DNA from: RYN-230 sp963834515
Lineage (GTDB): Bacteria > Actinomycetota > Actinomycetes > Streptosporangiales > Streptosporangiaceae
DNA: 64,000 bases
Direction: 5' to 3'
NCBI GenBank assembly: GCA_963834515.1
Contig: CAWICB010000002.1
Location: forward strand, 248,001 to 312,000
The position numbers and the translations under genes are program-made. Shown piece after piece: positions 25,563-35,900 of the stretch. Numbering within the stretch: position 1 is the first letter of the stretch; the number at the start of each line of letters is the position of its first letter. The notes under the pieces were generated by a model, which worked only from the letters and a program-made list of their open reading frames with translations, had not been told where the DNA came from and ran no database searches.

Positions 25563-26236
25563 GGCCCGCACTCCCGGGCCTGCGGGTAATAAATGACCGG
25601 GTTGACTGAGATCACTCGCCAGTGCCCATTCCGGGCGGCCAGCACATCCGTATTCAGGTAGTAATGCCGGTCGGCCGGGATGCGGTCCGGCAAGATCTTT
25701 CCGGTCGCCAGGCTGGTGCTGGCCGAGCGGGCGTTGTCGAAACACTCGGACACGTCCACGGCACCTGGCATGGTGGGGTCGGGAAACGCGGTCAGGTGGG
25801 CGAACACGATGGTCCCGGTGAACGATTCGGTGCTCACGGCGGGCTGGGCCAGATCTGATTCAAGCGCGCCGCGCACCGGGCCCGACACATATCCGGCCCA
25901 CCGGCTGTCCTGGTCCCCGCGGTATTCCGCGTAAAGGTAGGCGAGCAGGAAATCCTGGGCCGCGATCACGGCTGGGATTTCCGCATGCGGGGCGGACAGC
26001 CGGCCGGGCATCACGATGTGCACGCCCGGGCCGAACGGGGGCCAGGCCAGCACGTCCGGGCTGGGAGCGCGCGCCGGGCGGGCCGCGCCGCGCGCCGCCG
26101 CGGCGGCGCTGGCCCCGGCCGGGCGGAACGGGGCCGCCCCGGCCGGCCCGCACGCCGTGATCAGCAACCCGGTCGCCGCCAGTGTAGTCAGCAGGCTCTT
26201 CCTGATTGGCCGGAATGCGCCGTATTCTCGCCGCAT
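25559..26236 (-). CDS. Putative lipoprotein of the Tad locus
   Basis: The product has 225 residues. The N-terminus IRKSLLTTLAATGLLITACG is a lipoprotein signal with lipobox LITAC. After an Ala-rich linker, the folded part contains AQDFLLAYLYAEYRGDQDSR and a C-terminal NGHWRVISVNPVIYY, which is reminiscent of NTF2-like domains, but I cannot confirm a family. It is the first gene of a three-gene minus-strand unit that ends with the prepilin peptidase and diverges from the Tad operon. Confidence 0.75.
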   Translation of the reverse strand: MRREYGAFRPIRKSLLTTLAATGLLITACGPAGAAPFRPAGASAAAAARGAARPARAPSPDVLAWPPFGPGVHIVMPGRLSAPHAEIPAVIAAQDFLLAYLYAEYRGDQDSRWAGYVSGPVRGALESDLAQPAVSTESFTGTIVFAHLTAFPDPTMPGAVDVSECFDNARSASTSLATGKILPDRIPADRHYYLNTDVLAARNGHWRVISVNPVIYYPQARECGP

Positions 26237-26483
26237 GCGCGCACTCTACCAATATCGGCCCGGCGGGCCAGCCCACCGCCCGGATGGTAAGCACCCCGCA
26301 ATTATTGAGCCGCATTAGTACTAAGTTGCTAACTCTATTCGGGTATTGCGCCGGGCGGTAGCGCTCTATCACGGCCAGGTGAGTTTCCGGCTTATCCGCA
26401 CATTACGCAGGCTCATGTGGCTTTATGGTGAAGCTGCTGTTGCAGCCGGGGTTTCCCGGAATACGAAGGGAGTTCGTCGGAGA
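26237..26483. promoter_or_regulatory. Divergent promoter region of the Tad locus
   Basis: This 247-base gap separates the two divergent halves of the Tad locus. It contains an unusually AT-rich patch (about 26298-26345) with a perfect ten-base palindrome TTAGTACTAA at 26315-26324 and a TTGAGC at 26305-26310. Promoters for both directions should lie here. I cannot identify the -10 elements with certainty. Confidence 0.4.
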
Positions 26484-27314
26484 ATGCCACATGACCGGGG
26501 CGCCCCGCCCACCCCCCCAGCCCCCTTCCCGCGCGGCCTGCCGGGCGGCGCCGGCCAGCAGCCCAGCTGGACGGAGCCGACCGCCCCCGCCGCCCGCCGG
26601 CCGCCTGGGCGGCGGCGGGAGCGCAGGCCGGCCCTGGCCGCGCTGGCCGTGCTGCTCATCCTGGGCGGCGCCCTGGCGGCCGGCTTCCTGGTCCTGCAGA
26701 GCGGCCAGCGGGTGACTGCGATCGAGATCTCGGCGCCGGTCGGCGCCGGCCAGCGGATCCCGCCCAGCGCGCTGGCCGAGGTCCAGATCGCGGCCGGCAC
26801 CGGGCTGGCCTACGTGCCCTGGGACGAGGCCGGCCAGGTGACCCGCTTCTACACGGTCAGCGCCATCCCGGCCGGCACGCTGCTGACCCGGGCCATGGTC
26901 GCGGCCACCGGCACCTCGGTGGCCGGCCAGGCCGTGCTCGGGCTGGCGCTCAAGGACGGCCAGCTGCCCCGTGGCCTGCAGGACGGTGATCACGTCGCCA
27001 TCTACCAGGTCAGCGACGCGCAGCAGACCTGCCCGGGCGGATCGGGCGGGCTGCTGGCCGCGGACGCGCTGGTGCTGGCCATCGGTGCCCCAGCCGCCGC
27101 GTCGGGCAGCCAGGCCCAGGCCGATGTCGAGGTCGCGGTCAGCCCGGCGGACGCCGGCCCGGTGGCGTGCAACGCGGCCAACAGCGTGGTCGCCGTGGCG
27201 GTGCTGCCCGCCGGGACCGCCGCCGCCCCGGCGGCCGGGCCCGGCCGCGGCGCCGGCTCCCCGGGCCGCCAGGCCGGTTCCGCGTCGCCGACGCCCGGCG
27301 GCGGGACTGGGTGA
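26484..27314 (+). CDS. SAF-domain pilus assembly protein, CpaB/RcpC-like
   Basis: The product has 276 residues. After a Pro-rich cytoplasmic N-terminus, a membrane helix at about 50-70 (LAALAVLLILGGALAAGFLV) is followed by an SAF domain (VTAIEISAPVGAGQRIPPSA ... AIPAGTLLTRAMV). The Gly/Pro-rich C-terminal tail is low complexity. CpaB/RcpC proteins support Flp pilus assembly at the envelope. The ATG at 26484 is preceded by GTCGGAGA; the open frame further upstream lacks a start signal. Confidence 0.8.
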   Translation: MPHDRGAPPTPPAPFPRGLPGGAGQQPSWTEPTAPAARRPPGRRRERRPALAALAVLLILGGALAAGFLVLQSGQRVTAIEISAPVGAGQRIPPSALAEVQIAAGTGLAYVPWDEAGQVTRFYTVSAIPAGTLLTRAMVAATGTSVAGQAVLGLALKDGQLPRGLQDGDHVAIYQVSDAQQTCPGGSGGLLAADALVLAIGAPAAASGSQAQADVEVAVSPADAGPVACNAANSVVAVAVLPAGTAAAPAAGPGRGAGSPGRQAGSASPTPGGGTG

Positions 27315-27315
27315 C

Positions 27316-28288
27316 ATGGCGCTGATCGCGGTGGCCGCGGACAAAGGCGCCCCGGGCGTCAGCACCACGGCCCTCGCGCTCGCCTCGGTCTGGCCCCGGC
27401 CCGTGCTGCTGGCCGAGTGCGACCCGGCCGGCGGGGACGTCGTCTACCGGCTGCCCAGTGCGCACGGCGGGCGGCTCGACCCGCGGCGCGGCCTGCTCAG
27501 CCTGGCCGTGGCCGCGCGGCACGGGTTCCAGCCGGGCCAGGTCTGGGCGCACGCGCAGCGGCTGCGCGGTGGCCTGGACGTGCTGGCCGGGGTGGCCAGC
27601 GCCGAGCAGGGCAGCGGTCTCGAGCCGCTGTGGGGCCTGCTCGGCGAGCTGCTGGCCGCGCTGCCGGACGCCGACGTCATCGCGGACTGCGGGCGGCTCG
27701 GCCCGGACGGGCCGCACTACGACCTGCTCGCCCAGGCCGCCGTCGTGATCCTGGTCGCCCGGCCCAGCCTGAGCGATGTGCTCCGGGTGCGCGACCGGGC
27801 CGCGGCCGTGGCGCTGGCCGCCGGCCGGCGCACCGGGCCGCCTGGCCCGGATCGGGGTCCTGGTCGTCGCCGACCGGCGCGGGTTCCGCCGCGCGCTGGC
27901 CGAGGTCGGCCAGGCCGTGGCCGGCCCGGGCAGCCCGGCCGGCTTGCTGGGCGGGATCGTGTTTGAGCCGAAGAGCGCCCAGCGGCTCCGCGGCGAATGG
28001 GGTGGCCGGCTGGACCGGTCGCTGCTCATCCGGACCGCCCGCGACACCGCGGCCCAGCTGACCGGGGAATGGCTGGGCGGGCCCGCCGGGACCCAGCCGG
28101 CCAGGGCCCGCGCCCCCGGCGCCCGGGAGCCGGCCGCCCGGCCGGCCGGGCGGCCGGGCGCCGCGGTAGCCGCCGCCCAGCCGAGGCCGCCCCGGGCGGC
28201 GGCCCGGGGCCGTCACGCGGGCCGGCCTGCGGTCAGCCCGGAGCCGCCGGGGCCGGGCGGCCCCCGGGCGCGGGCCCGGGGGTGGTGA
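27316..28288 (+). CDS. CpaE/TadZ-like MinD-type ATPase, with one-base frameshift
   Basis: The first frame begins MALIAVAADKGAPGVSTTAL, a ParA/MinD-type opening in which the deviant Walker A is degenerate (DKGAPGVSTT), followed by LLAECDPAGGDV and VIADCGRLG. After residue 174 (27837) the sequence needs a -1 correction: one extra C at 27838 shifts the frame, and the next frame continues RLARIGVLVVADRRGF to the stop at 28288. The corrected length is about 323 residues. In Tad systems this protein positions the secretion machinery at the pole. The Pro/Ala-rich C-terminal tail is poorly conserved. Confidence 0.82.
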
Positions 28289-28292
28289 CGGC

Positions 28293-29591
28293 GTGGACCA
28301 CGTCCTGGTCAAGCGGCTGCGCGGCGAGGTGGGCCACCGGCTGGCCGAGCAGCGGCGGCGGGACGCCGCGACGGGGCTGGGCCCGGTGTCCGGTGAGGAT
28401 GAGCGGCAGCTCGCCCGGGCGCTCATCGCCCAGGTGCTGGAGGAGCACGCCCGCAACGAGATCACCGCGGGGCGCACGCCGCCCACCGCGCAGGACGAAG
28501 AGGACCTGGCCGCGGCCGTGCACGCGGCCCTGTTCGGGGTGGGGCGGCTGCAGCCGCTGCTGGATGACCCGTACCTGGAGAACATCGACATCAACGGCTG
28601 CGACCGGGTGTTCCTGAGCTATGCCGACGGGCGCGAGGCGCTGGCCGAGCCGGTCGCGGAGAGCGACGAGGAACTGGTCGAGCTCATCCGGGTGCTGGCC
28701 GCCTACGCCGGGCTGTCCAGCCGGCCGTTCGACACGGCCAACCCGCAGCTCGACCTCCGGCTGCCCGACGGGGCCCGGCTGTCCGCGGTGATGGACGTGA
28801 CGCAGCGCCCGGCGGTGTCTATCCGCCGGGCCCGGCTGGGCAAGGTGTTCCTGGCCGACCTGGCCGGCAACGGCACGCTGCTGCCCGACGCCGCCGCGTT
28901 CCTGGCCGCCGCCACCGCGGCCAGGAAAAACATCATGATCGCGGGGGCCACCAACGCTGGGAAGACCACCCTGCTCCGCGCCATCGTCAACCAGATCCCG
29001 CCCGAGGAGCGGCTGATCACCGTGGAGCGCGCGCTCGAGCTGGGTATCGACCACGTCCCTGAGCTGCACCCCAACGTGGTCGCGCTCGAGGAGCGGCTGC
29101 CGAACTCCGAGGGCCAGGGCGGTATCCCGATGGCCGCCCTGGTCCGCCGGTCGCTGCGGATGAACCCGAGCCGGGTCATCGTGGGCGAGGTGCTCGGCGA
29201 CGAGATCGTCACCATGCTCAACGCGATGTCCCAGGGCAACGACGGCTCGCTGTCCACCATCCACGCCAACTCCTCGGTGCAGGTGTTCAACCGCATCGCC
29301 AGCTATGCCATCCAGTCCGCCGAGCGGCTTCCGGTGGAGGCCACCCACCTGCTCATCGCGGGCGCCATCGACTTCGTGGTGTTCATCGAGAAGCGCAACG
29401 ACTACACCCGGGGCGGCCGGCTGACCCGGTTCGTGAGCAGCATCCGGGAAGTCACCGGGGTGGACGGCCGGGTGCTGTCCAGCGAGGCGTTCGCCCCGGG
29501 ACCGGACGGCCGCGCGGCCCCGCACGCCCCGCTGGCCTGCCTGGCCGACCTGGCCGCGTGCGGCTATGACCCGGCCGGAGGTAGCTGGTGA
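28293..29591 (+). CDS. Tad secretion ATPase (CpaF/TadA)
   Basis: The product has 432 residues. The type II/IV secretion ATPase core shows Walker A GATNAGKTTLLRA, Walker B-like SRVIVGEVLGDE and the His box LSTIHANSS. It hydrolyses ATP to drive assembly of the Flp pilus. The GTG start lies four bases after the cpaE stop. The stop overlaps the next start (GTGA). Confidence 0.95.
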   Translation: MDHVLVKRLRGEVGHRLAEQRRRDAATGLGPVSGEDERQLARALIAQVLEEHARNEITAGRTPPTAQDEEDLAAAVHAALFGVGRLQPLLDDPYLENIDINGCDRVFLSYADGREALAEPVAESDEELVELIRVLAAYAGLSSRPFDTANPQLDLRLPDGARLSAVMDVTQRPAVSIRRARLGKVFLADLAGNGTLLPDAAAFLAAATAARKNIMIAGATNAGKTTLLRAIVNQIPPEERLITVERALELGIDHVPELHPNVVALEERLPNSEGQGGIPMAALVRRSLRMNPSRVIVGEVLGDEIVTMLNAMSQGNDGSLSTIHANSSVQVFNRIASYAIQSAERLPVEATHLLIAGAIDFVVFIEKRNDYTRGGRLTRFVSSIREVTGVDGRVLSSEAFAPGPDGRAAPHAPLACLADLAACGYDPAGGSW

Positions 29592-30493
29592 ACAGCCGGT
29601 TCGCGGCGGCGCCGCTGCTGGCCGTAATGCTCGGCGCGGTGGCCGGTGGTGGCTTGTTCCTGCTGCTGGCCGCACTGCGCGGCGGGCCGCCGCGCCCGGC
29701 CAGCCGGCCTGGGAAGCTGCGCCGCCAGCTCCGCGGCCTGGCCGGCCCGCGCGGCGCGCTGGCCCTGCTGGCCGGCCTGCTGGTGCTGCTGCTGACCCGG
29801 TGGGTGGTGGGTGCGATCGGGGTGGCGCTGCTCGCGGCGGGCTGGCGGACGCTCGGCGGGGCCGCGTCCGAGCGGCGCAGCATGGCCGGGCTCACGGCGC
29901 TGGCTACCTGGACCGAGTCGCTGCGGGACACCATCGCCGGGGCGGCTGGGCTGGAGCAGGCCATCCCGGCCTCGCTCCGCGCGGCGGCGCCGTCGCTGCG
30001 CGAGCCGCTGGCCCGGCTGGTGGACCGGCTGCACACCCGGACGCCGATGCCGGACGCGCTGCGCGCGTTCGCCGCTGACCTGGATGACCCGGGCGCCGAC
30101 CTGGTCATCGCCGCGCTGATCATCAACACCAGGCTGCGCGGCCCGGGGCTGCGCGACCTGCTCGGCGCGCTGGCTACCTCGGTCCGGGAGGAACTGGACA
30201 TGCGGCGCAAGGTCAACGCGGAACGGCGGTCCACCCGGCGCAGCGCGCAGATCGTGGTCGGCGTCTCGGTCGGCCTGGCCCTCGGGCTGGCCGTGTTCAA
30301 CCCGGGCTACGTGCACACCTACGGCAGCCCGCTAGGCCAGCTGGTGCTGGCCGTGGTCGTGGCCCTGTACGCGGCGGGGTTCAGCTGGATGCGCCGGCTG
30401 GCCACGTTCGACACGCCGGACCGGCTGCTGGCCGGACCGGCGCGGCCGGACGGCGCGGAACGCGCCGTGGGCGGCCCGGGGGCCGGGCCATGA
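29588..30493 (+). CDS. TadB-like type II secretion F-family membrane protein
   Basis: The product has 301 residues. Membrane helices lie near the N-terminus (two) and C-terminus (two). The cytoplasmic GspF-type segment between contains TWTESLRDTIAGAAGLEQAI and VREELDMRRKVNAERRSTRR. It forms the inner-membrane platform with the next gene product. The GTG start and the downstream ATGA overlap indicate coupled translation. Confidence 0.88.
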   Translation: MNSRFAAAPLLAVMLGAVAGGGLFLLLAALRGGPPRPASRPGKLRRQLRGLAGPRGALALLAGLLVLLLTRWVVGAIGVALLAAGWRTLGGAASERRSMAGLTALATWTESLRDTIAGAAGLEQAIPASLRAAAPSLREPLARLVDRLHTRTPMPDALRAFAADLDDPGADLVIAALIINTRLRGPGLRDLLGALATSVREELDMRRKVNAERRSTRRSAQIVVGVSVGLALGLAVFNPGYVHTYGSPLGQLVLAVVVALYAAGFSWMRRLATFDTPDRLLAGPARPDGAERAVGGPGAGP

Positions 30494-31386
30494 CCGGGGC
30501 GTTCCTGGCCGGGGCCCTGACTGGGGCCGGGCTGTTCCTGTTCGTGCTGGCCCTGGTCCCGAAGCGGGCCAGCCTGGCCCGCCAGATGGCCACGTTCGAC
30601 GGGCCGCGCCCGCTGCCGGGCCAGGCGGGTGCGGGCCAGCGGGACAGCGCGGTCAGCCGGCGGCTCGGCCGGGCGCTGGCCGCGTTCTGCGCCGAGCAGG
30701 GCTGGGAGTTCCCGTCGCTGCAGGCCAACCTGGCCATCGGCGGCCGGTCATTCGAGAACTTCCTGGCCACCAAGCTGCTGCTGGGCCTGTTCGGCCTGGT
30801 GCTCGGGCCGGCCGTGCTGCTGCTGGCCAGCCTGGCCGGCCTGCCGGTCCCGGTGCTGGTGCCGGTCTGGCTCGGCCTGGTCCTGGGCGGCGCCTTCTTC
30901 TTCCTGCCCGACCTGGAGGTCAGGCAGCAGGCCGCCGCCCGGCGCCGGGACTTCCGGCACGCGATCGGCGCGTTCCTCGACCTGGTCTCGATGAACCTGT
31001 CCGGCGGGCGGGGCGTCCCCGAGGCGCTGCTGGCCGCCAGCCAGATCGGCTCGGGCTGGGCGTTCTGGCGGCTCCGGGACGCGCTGGCCAGCGCCCGGAT
31101 CACCGGGCAGACGCCGTGGCAGGCGCTGGGGGAGCTGGGCGAGGAGGTCCGGGTGGATGAACTGCGTGACTTGGCCGCCGCGCTCAGCCTGGTGGCCGAG
31201 GACGGGGCCAAGGTCCGCGAGTCGCTGACCGCGCGCGCGGCCAGCCTGCGGCGCCGGGAGCTGGCCGACCTGGAGGGGCAGGCGGGGGAGAAGTCGCAGT
31301 CGATGCTGGTCGCCCAGATGCTGCTGTGCGCCGGATTCCTGATCTTCCTCACCTACCCGGTGGTGGGAGTACTGCTCGGCACCTGA
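30490..31386 (+). CDS. TadC-like type II secretion F-family membrane protein
   Basis: The product has 298 residues. An N-terminal helix, two central helices (LLLGLFGLVLGPAVLLLASL) and a C-terminal helix surround a GspF-type domain with FRHAIGAFLDLVSMNLSGGR, the usual TadC signature. It pairs with TadB as the platform for pilin extrusion. Confidence 0.9.
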   Translation: MTGAFLAGALTGAGLFLFVLALVPKRASLARQMATFDGPRPLPGQAGAGQRDSAVSRRLGRALAAFCAEQGWEFPSLQANLAIGGRSFENFLATKLLLGLFGLVLGPAVLLLASLAGLPVPVLVPVWLGLVLGGAFFFLPDLEVRQQAAARRRDFRHAIGAFLDLVSMNLSGGRGVPEALLAASQIGSGWAFWRLRDALASARITGQTPWQALGELGEEVRVDELRDLAAALSLVAEDGAKVRESLTARAASLRRRELADLEGQAGEKSQSMLVAQMLLCAGFLIFLTYPVVGVLLGT

Positions 31387-31401
31387 CATAGGAGGACGCT
31401 G

Positions 31402-31614
31402 ATGGGAAGCCTCAACGCGACGCTCGATTTCCTGTGCGCATTCCTGGGCACCCGGATGAGCCGGTTGCGCGCGGCCCGGCTGGACCGGGACCGCGGCGCC
31501 TCCGCCGTCGAGCTGGCCATCATCACCGCGGTCATCATCGGCATCGCCGGCATCGTGCTGGCCGCCATCAATATCTTCGTCCGCACCGAGAGCGCGAAGA
31601 TCAGTGGTGGCTGA
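31402..31614 (+). CDS. Flp-type small pilin
   Basis: The product has 70 residues. A charged N-terminus ends in DRG, followed by the class III/IV pilin motif ASAVELAIITAVIIGIAGIV, in which Glu five residues after the expected cleavage site is conserved. It is the likely major subunit of the Flp pilus, processed by the prepilin peptidase at 24013. GGAGG lies just before the ATG. The last base of the stop is the first base of the next start. Confidence 0.82.
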   Translation: MGSLNATLDFLCAFLGTRMSRLRAARLDRDRGASAVELAIITAVIIGIAGIVLAAINIFVRTESAKISGG

Positions 31615-32030
31615 TGCCGGCCGCCGAACGTGGCTCCAGCGCGGTCGAGCTGGCCGTGCTGGCCCCGGCGCTGATGCTGATCTGCATGCTCATCCTGCAG
31701 TTCGGGCTGTGGTTCAACGCCCGCCAGGCCGCGCTCGCGGCGGCCCAGGCCGGCGCCCTGGTGGCCCGGGAGCAGGCGGCCACCGACCCGGGCTGGGCGG
31801 GCGCGGCGCAGGGCGCGGCGGCCCGGTACTACGACGGCCTGCACACCAGCCTGCTCAGCCGCCTCACCGCGCAGGCGTCGGGGAACCCCAGGGCTGCGGT
31901 GTACGTCACGGTGCGCGGCCCGCTGGCCTACTCGGTGTTCGGGTTCTTCGGGCTCGACCTCACGATTTCGGCCACGGCCGGCGGCCCGGTGGAATGCTTC
32001 CGGCCGCCCGGGCAGGACGGCTGCGGATGA
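31614..32030 (+). CDS. TadE-like pseudopilin
   Basis: The product has 138 residues. The N-terminus RGSSAVELAVLAPALMLICM is a TadE pilin-like helix with the conserved Glu. The remainder contains a globular domain ending in two Cys residues (ECFRPPGQDGC). The gene is coupled to its neighbours by overlapping stop/start codons. Confidence 0.85.
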   Translation: MPAAERGSSAVELAVLAPALMLICMLILQFGLWFNARQAALAAAQAGALVAREQAATDPGWAGAAQGAAARYYDGLHTSLLSRLTAQASGNPRAAVYVTVRGPLAYSVFGFFGLDLTISATAGGPVECFRPPGQDGCG

Positions 32031-32464
32031 GCAGCGGTCAGCGCGGCTCCATGACCGTGGAGCTGGTCATCGTGGCGCCGGGGCTGATCCTGCTGCTGCT
32101 GCTGGTCGGCGCGGCCGGCCGGGTCGTGGAGGGGCAGGGACACCTGGACGGCGCGGCCCGGGATGCCGCCCGGGCCGCGTCCCTGGCCCAGTCCCAGCCG
32201 CAGGCCGCCCAGGCCGCGCTGCAGGCCGCCCAGGCCGACCTGGGCGGCACCAGCTGGTGCACCGCGGGCAGCGTGCGGGCCCAGCTGACCGGGTTCCCGG
32301 CGGCCGGCCAGCCAGCCCAGCCGGGCGCCACCGTGACGGTGGCGGTGACCTGCGACGTGGACATGAGCCCGTTCGGCCTGCTCGGCTTCCGGCCGGCCAC
32401 GGTGCTGGGCAGCCAGGCCGTGGCCCCGCTCGACGTGTTCACCTGCCGGGCCCCGGGATGCTAG
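32027..32464 (+). CDS. TadE/TadF-like pseudopilin
   Basis: The product has 145 residues. The pilin-like helix is RGSMTVELVIVAPGLILLLL, followed by a globular domain with one conserved-looking Cys pair (WC, TC). The start overlaps the previous stop (ATGA) and the end overlaps the next gene by seven bases. Confidence 0.83.
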   Translation: MSSGQRGSMTVELVIVAPGLILLLLLVGAAGRVVEGQGHLDGAARDAARAASLAQSQPQAAQAALQAAQADLGGTSWCTAGSVRAQLTGFPAAGQPAQPGATVTVAVTCDVDMSPFGLLGFRPATVLGSQAVAPLDVFTCRAPGC

Positions 32465-32964
32465 CCGCTGGCCCGCGGCGGCCGGGGGTTCCGGCGATCG
32501 GGAGGTTCCGGGCCGTCGCCCCCCCGGGCCAACAGGGCTCGGTGGCCGTGTTCACGGTGATCTTCGCCATCGCGGTCGTCGTGCTGACCGCGCTGATCGT
32601 GGACGGCGGCGTGGCCATGAACGCCCGGGAACGGGCGGCGGACATCGCCGAGCAGGCGGCCCGGGCCGCGGCCGGCGACATCGACGTGGCCGCGCTGCGC
32701 AGCACCGGGGTGGCCAGTATCGGGCCGGGTGCGTGCACCCTGGCCGGCCAGCTCGTGCGGCAGTATGCGCAAGGGTCCGCGTCCGGCGTGGACGCGGTGA
32801 CGAGCGCGGCCATGGACGGCTGCACGGCGGGACCGGACACCGCCATCGTCCGGGTCACCATCACCACCCGGCCCCTCATCCCCGGGGTGCTGGGCGACTT
32901 CACCGAGACCGCGCAGGAGACGGCCACCGCGCAATGCGGGATCACCCAGGGAGCACTCTGCTGA
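32458..32964 (+). CDS. TadG-like pilus assembly protein
   Basis: The product has 168 residues. A hydrophobic N-terminal helix (GSVAVFTVIFAIAVVVLTAL) is followed by VDGGVAMNARERAADIAEQA, the TadG-type sequence after the membrane segment. It is much shorter than full TadG proteins, which often carry a von Willebrand domain. It is probably a minor pseudopilin. Confidence 0.78.
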   Translation: MLAAGPRRPGVPAIGRFRAVAPPGQQGSVAVFTVIFAIAVVVLTALIVDGGVAMNARERAADIAEQAARAAAGDIDVAALRSTGVASIGPGACTLAGQLVRQYAQGSASGVDAVTSAAMDGCTAGPDTAIVRVTITTRPLIPGVLGDFTETAQETATAQCGITQGALC

Positions 32965-35900
32965 TGGCACCGATTCCGGGCACCACCCGGCAGCGGCCGG
33001 CCCCGGCCCGCCGCACCCCCACCGACCTGCTGATCGGGCTGCTGGCCGCGGTCGCGCTGCTCGCGCTCATCGCCGGGGTGCCGCTGGCCCTGGTAACCGT
33101 GTTCGGCCTCCCGATCCCGCACGGCCTGCCGGCGCTGTCCGTGCTCACCCATCAGCTGGACGTGTTCAGCATCCTCCGGGTGCTGTCGGCGGTGGTCTGG
33201 CTGGCCTGGCTGCAGCTGGCCTGCTGCGTGATCGCCGAAGTCCGCGCGGCGGTGCGGAACGCCGGGCGGCCGGCCCGGGTGCCGCTGGCCGGCGGGACCC
33301 AGCTTCTGGTGCACCGGCTGGTCGGCGCGGTGCTGCTGGGCTTCGCGACCACGACCGCGCTGTCCCCGGTCGTGGGCCACCAGGCCAGCCCGCAGGCCAC
33401 CCACCAGGAGCGGCCGCCGGGCCGTCCGGCCGCCACTGCGCCGGAGCTGGCTGCCCCGCCGCAGCTGGCCCACGCGCCAGATGGGGCTGGCGGGCGGCAC
33501 CGGGCGCCGGGTACCCCGGCCGCGCACCACCCCGCCGGACCGCACCACCCCGCCGGACCGCGCCACCCCGCCGGACCGCACCACCCCGCCGGACCGCACC
33601 ACCCCGCGGAACCGCAGCAGGGCCAGCTCCCCCGGGTGGAGAAGATCTACGTGGTGCAGCCGCCGGCCGGCCGGTTCCACGAGAGCCTGTGGGAGATCGC
33701 ACAGAAGTTCCTGGGTGACGGCCGCCGGTACCGGGAGATCTTCGAGCTGAACTCCGGCCGGATCCAGCCCGACGGCTCGAAGCTCACCATGGCCGGACTG
33801 ATCCGCCCGGGGTGGGTGCTGCACATGCCCAGGGACGCGCACGGCCCCGGGCTCGAAGTCGTCCCTGCGCCGGCCGGGCCGGCTGCCGCCCGCACCGCCG
33901 GCCCGGTGAGCCCAGCCGGCCCGGTGAGCCCAGCCGGCCCGGTGAGCCCAGCCGGCCCGGTGAGCCCAGCCGGCCCGGTGAGCCCAGCCGGCCCGGGCAG
34001 CACCGCCAGGCCGGCCGCCGCCCCCCGCAGGCCGGCCCCGGCCCGGCCCGCCCACCCGGACCCGGACCAGGCGCCGCGCCCCCGGGCGGCCAGCCCAGCC
34101 GCGGGGCATGGGGCAGCAGGCCAGCTGCCCGGCGTCCCGTGGTACCCCCGTGAACTCGCCGCCGCGGCGCTGCTGGCCAGCGGCGTGCTGGCCGCCGTCG
34201 GCCGCCGCCGCCGCGAACAGTTGTGGGCCCGGGCGTTCGGAAGAAAGATCATCGGGCCGGAACCGGAGGCCGCGCTGGCCGAAGCGGCCTTGCGGTCCGG
34301 CGCGGACGAGCCGTCCGTCCGGCTGCTGGACGCCGGGCTGCGCTACCTGGCGCACGCGCTGGCCCGGTCCTGGCAGCGGCCGCCGACCGTGTTCGCGGCC
34401 CATCTCAGCCCGGGCAATCTCGACCTGTGGGTGGCTCCCGCGGACCTGGACGCGCCGGTGCCGTGGACCGCGGTCGGTGACGGCCAGGTGTGGCGGCTGC
34501 CCGCCAGCGCGCTGCCGCTGGTCGAGCTCAAGGAGGCGGCCCAGGATCCGCCGCTGTTCCCCGGGCTGGTCACGATCGGCACCGACGGGGCCGGCCGGGT
34601 GCTGGTCGACCTGGCCGCGGCGCAGGGGCTGATCTCGGTCACCGGCCCGCCGCCGATGGTCACCGCCGTGCTGGCCGCGATGGCGCTGGAACTCGCCACC
34701 AGCCGCTGGTCGGGGCGGCTCCAGCTGACCCTGGTCGGCTTCGGGCCGGAACTGGCCGACGTCGCGCCGGACCGGGTGGTCGCAGTGGACTCGCTGGATG
34801 AGGCACTGCCGGTCATGGAGACCCGGGCCGCCGCGGCCGCCGGGGCCATGGCCCGGCCCGGCCCGGACCGGGCCGGGGCGGCCGCGGGCGATCCGGCTGC
34901 CTGGCCCCCGCACTACCTGATCAGCGCGGTCCCCCCGACGCTGGGCCAGCGCACCCGGCTGCTCGCGCTGGCCCGCACCCGGCACGCGTCAGCGGCCGGT
35001 TACCTGGTTGCCGGGGACGTCCCGGGCAGCTCCTGGACCTGGGAAGTCACTGCCGAGGGGCGGCTGCTGGCCGGGCTGCTCGGGTTCGATGTACAGGCCC
35101 AGCTGCTGCCCGTCCGGCAGCACGACGCGGTCGCCGGGCTACTGCGGGCGGCGGCGCGGACCGAGGGTGAGCCGCTCGGCCCGCCGCCCGCCGACGCGGC
35201 CCCGCCGGAGCACCTGGAGCCCGGCTGCGACGTTCCGGTGCAGGTCACCGTGCTGGGCCCGGTCGCGGTGCGCGCCCTCCAGGTGCCCGCCCCCGATCAG
35301 GCCGCCCTGGTCACCGAGGTGGTTGTGTACCTAGCCCTGCACCCCGGCGGGGTGCACCCGGACGCGCTGGCCACCGCCATCTGGCCGGGCGGGACCAGCC
35401 CGGGGGAGCCGGACGCGGTCCTGGACCAGGCCCGGGAGTGGCTGGGCACGGACAGCATCGGCCGCCCGCACCTGGCCGCGGACGCCGGCGGCCGGCTCCG
35501 GCTGGGCTCCGGGGTGCGGGTGGACTGGCATGTGTTCTGCGCGCTGGCCGGCAGCGCCGGGCTGGCCGCGCCGGGCAGCCCGGCCGAGGTCGGCTACCTG
35601 GCCCGGGCACTGGACCTGGTCCGCGGGCCGCTGCTGGCCGGGCGCCCGGACGGCCGGTACAGCTGGCTGGCCACCGGCGGCCTGGAGTACGAGGCCGCTG
35701 CGCGGGTCGCGGATGCCGCGCACCGGCTGGCCGGGCTCCGGCTGGCCGGGCGCGACATCCAGGGCGCCATGGACGCGGCCCGCGCCGGGCTGCGCCTGGC
35801 CTGCGACGACGAGCTGCTGTGGCGGGATCTGCTGCACGCCGCGCACGCGGGCGGGCGGCCCGACCTGGCCCGCGACGTGGCCGACGAGCTGTCCGCCCGG

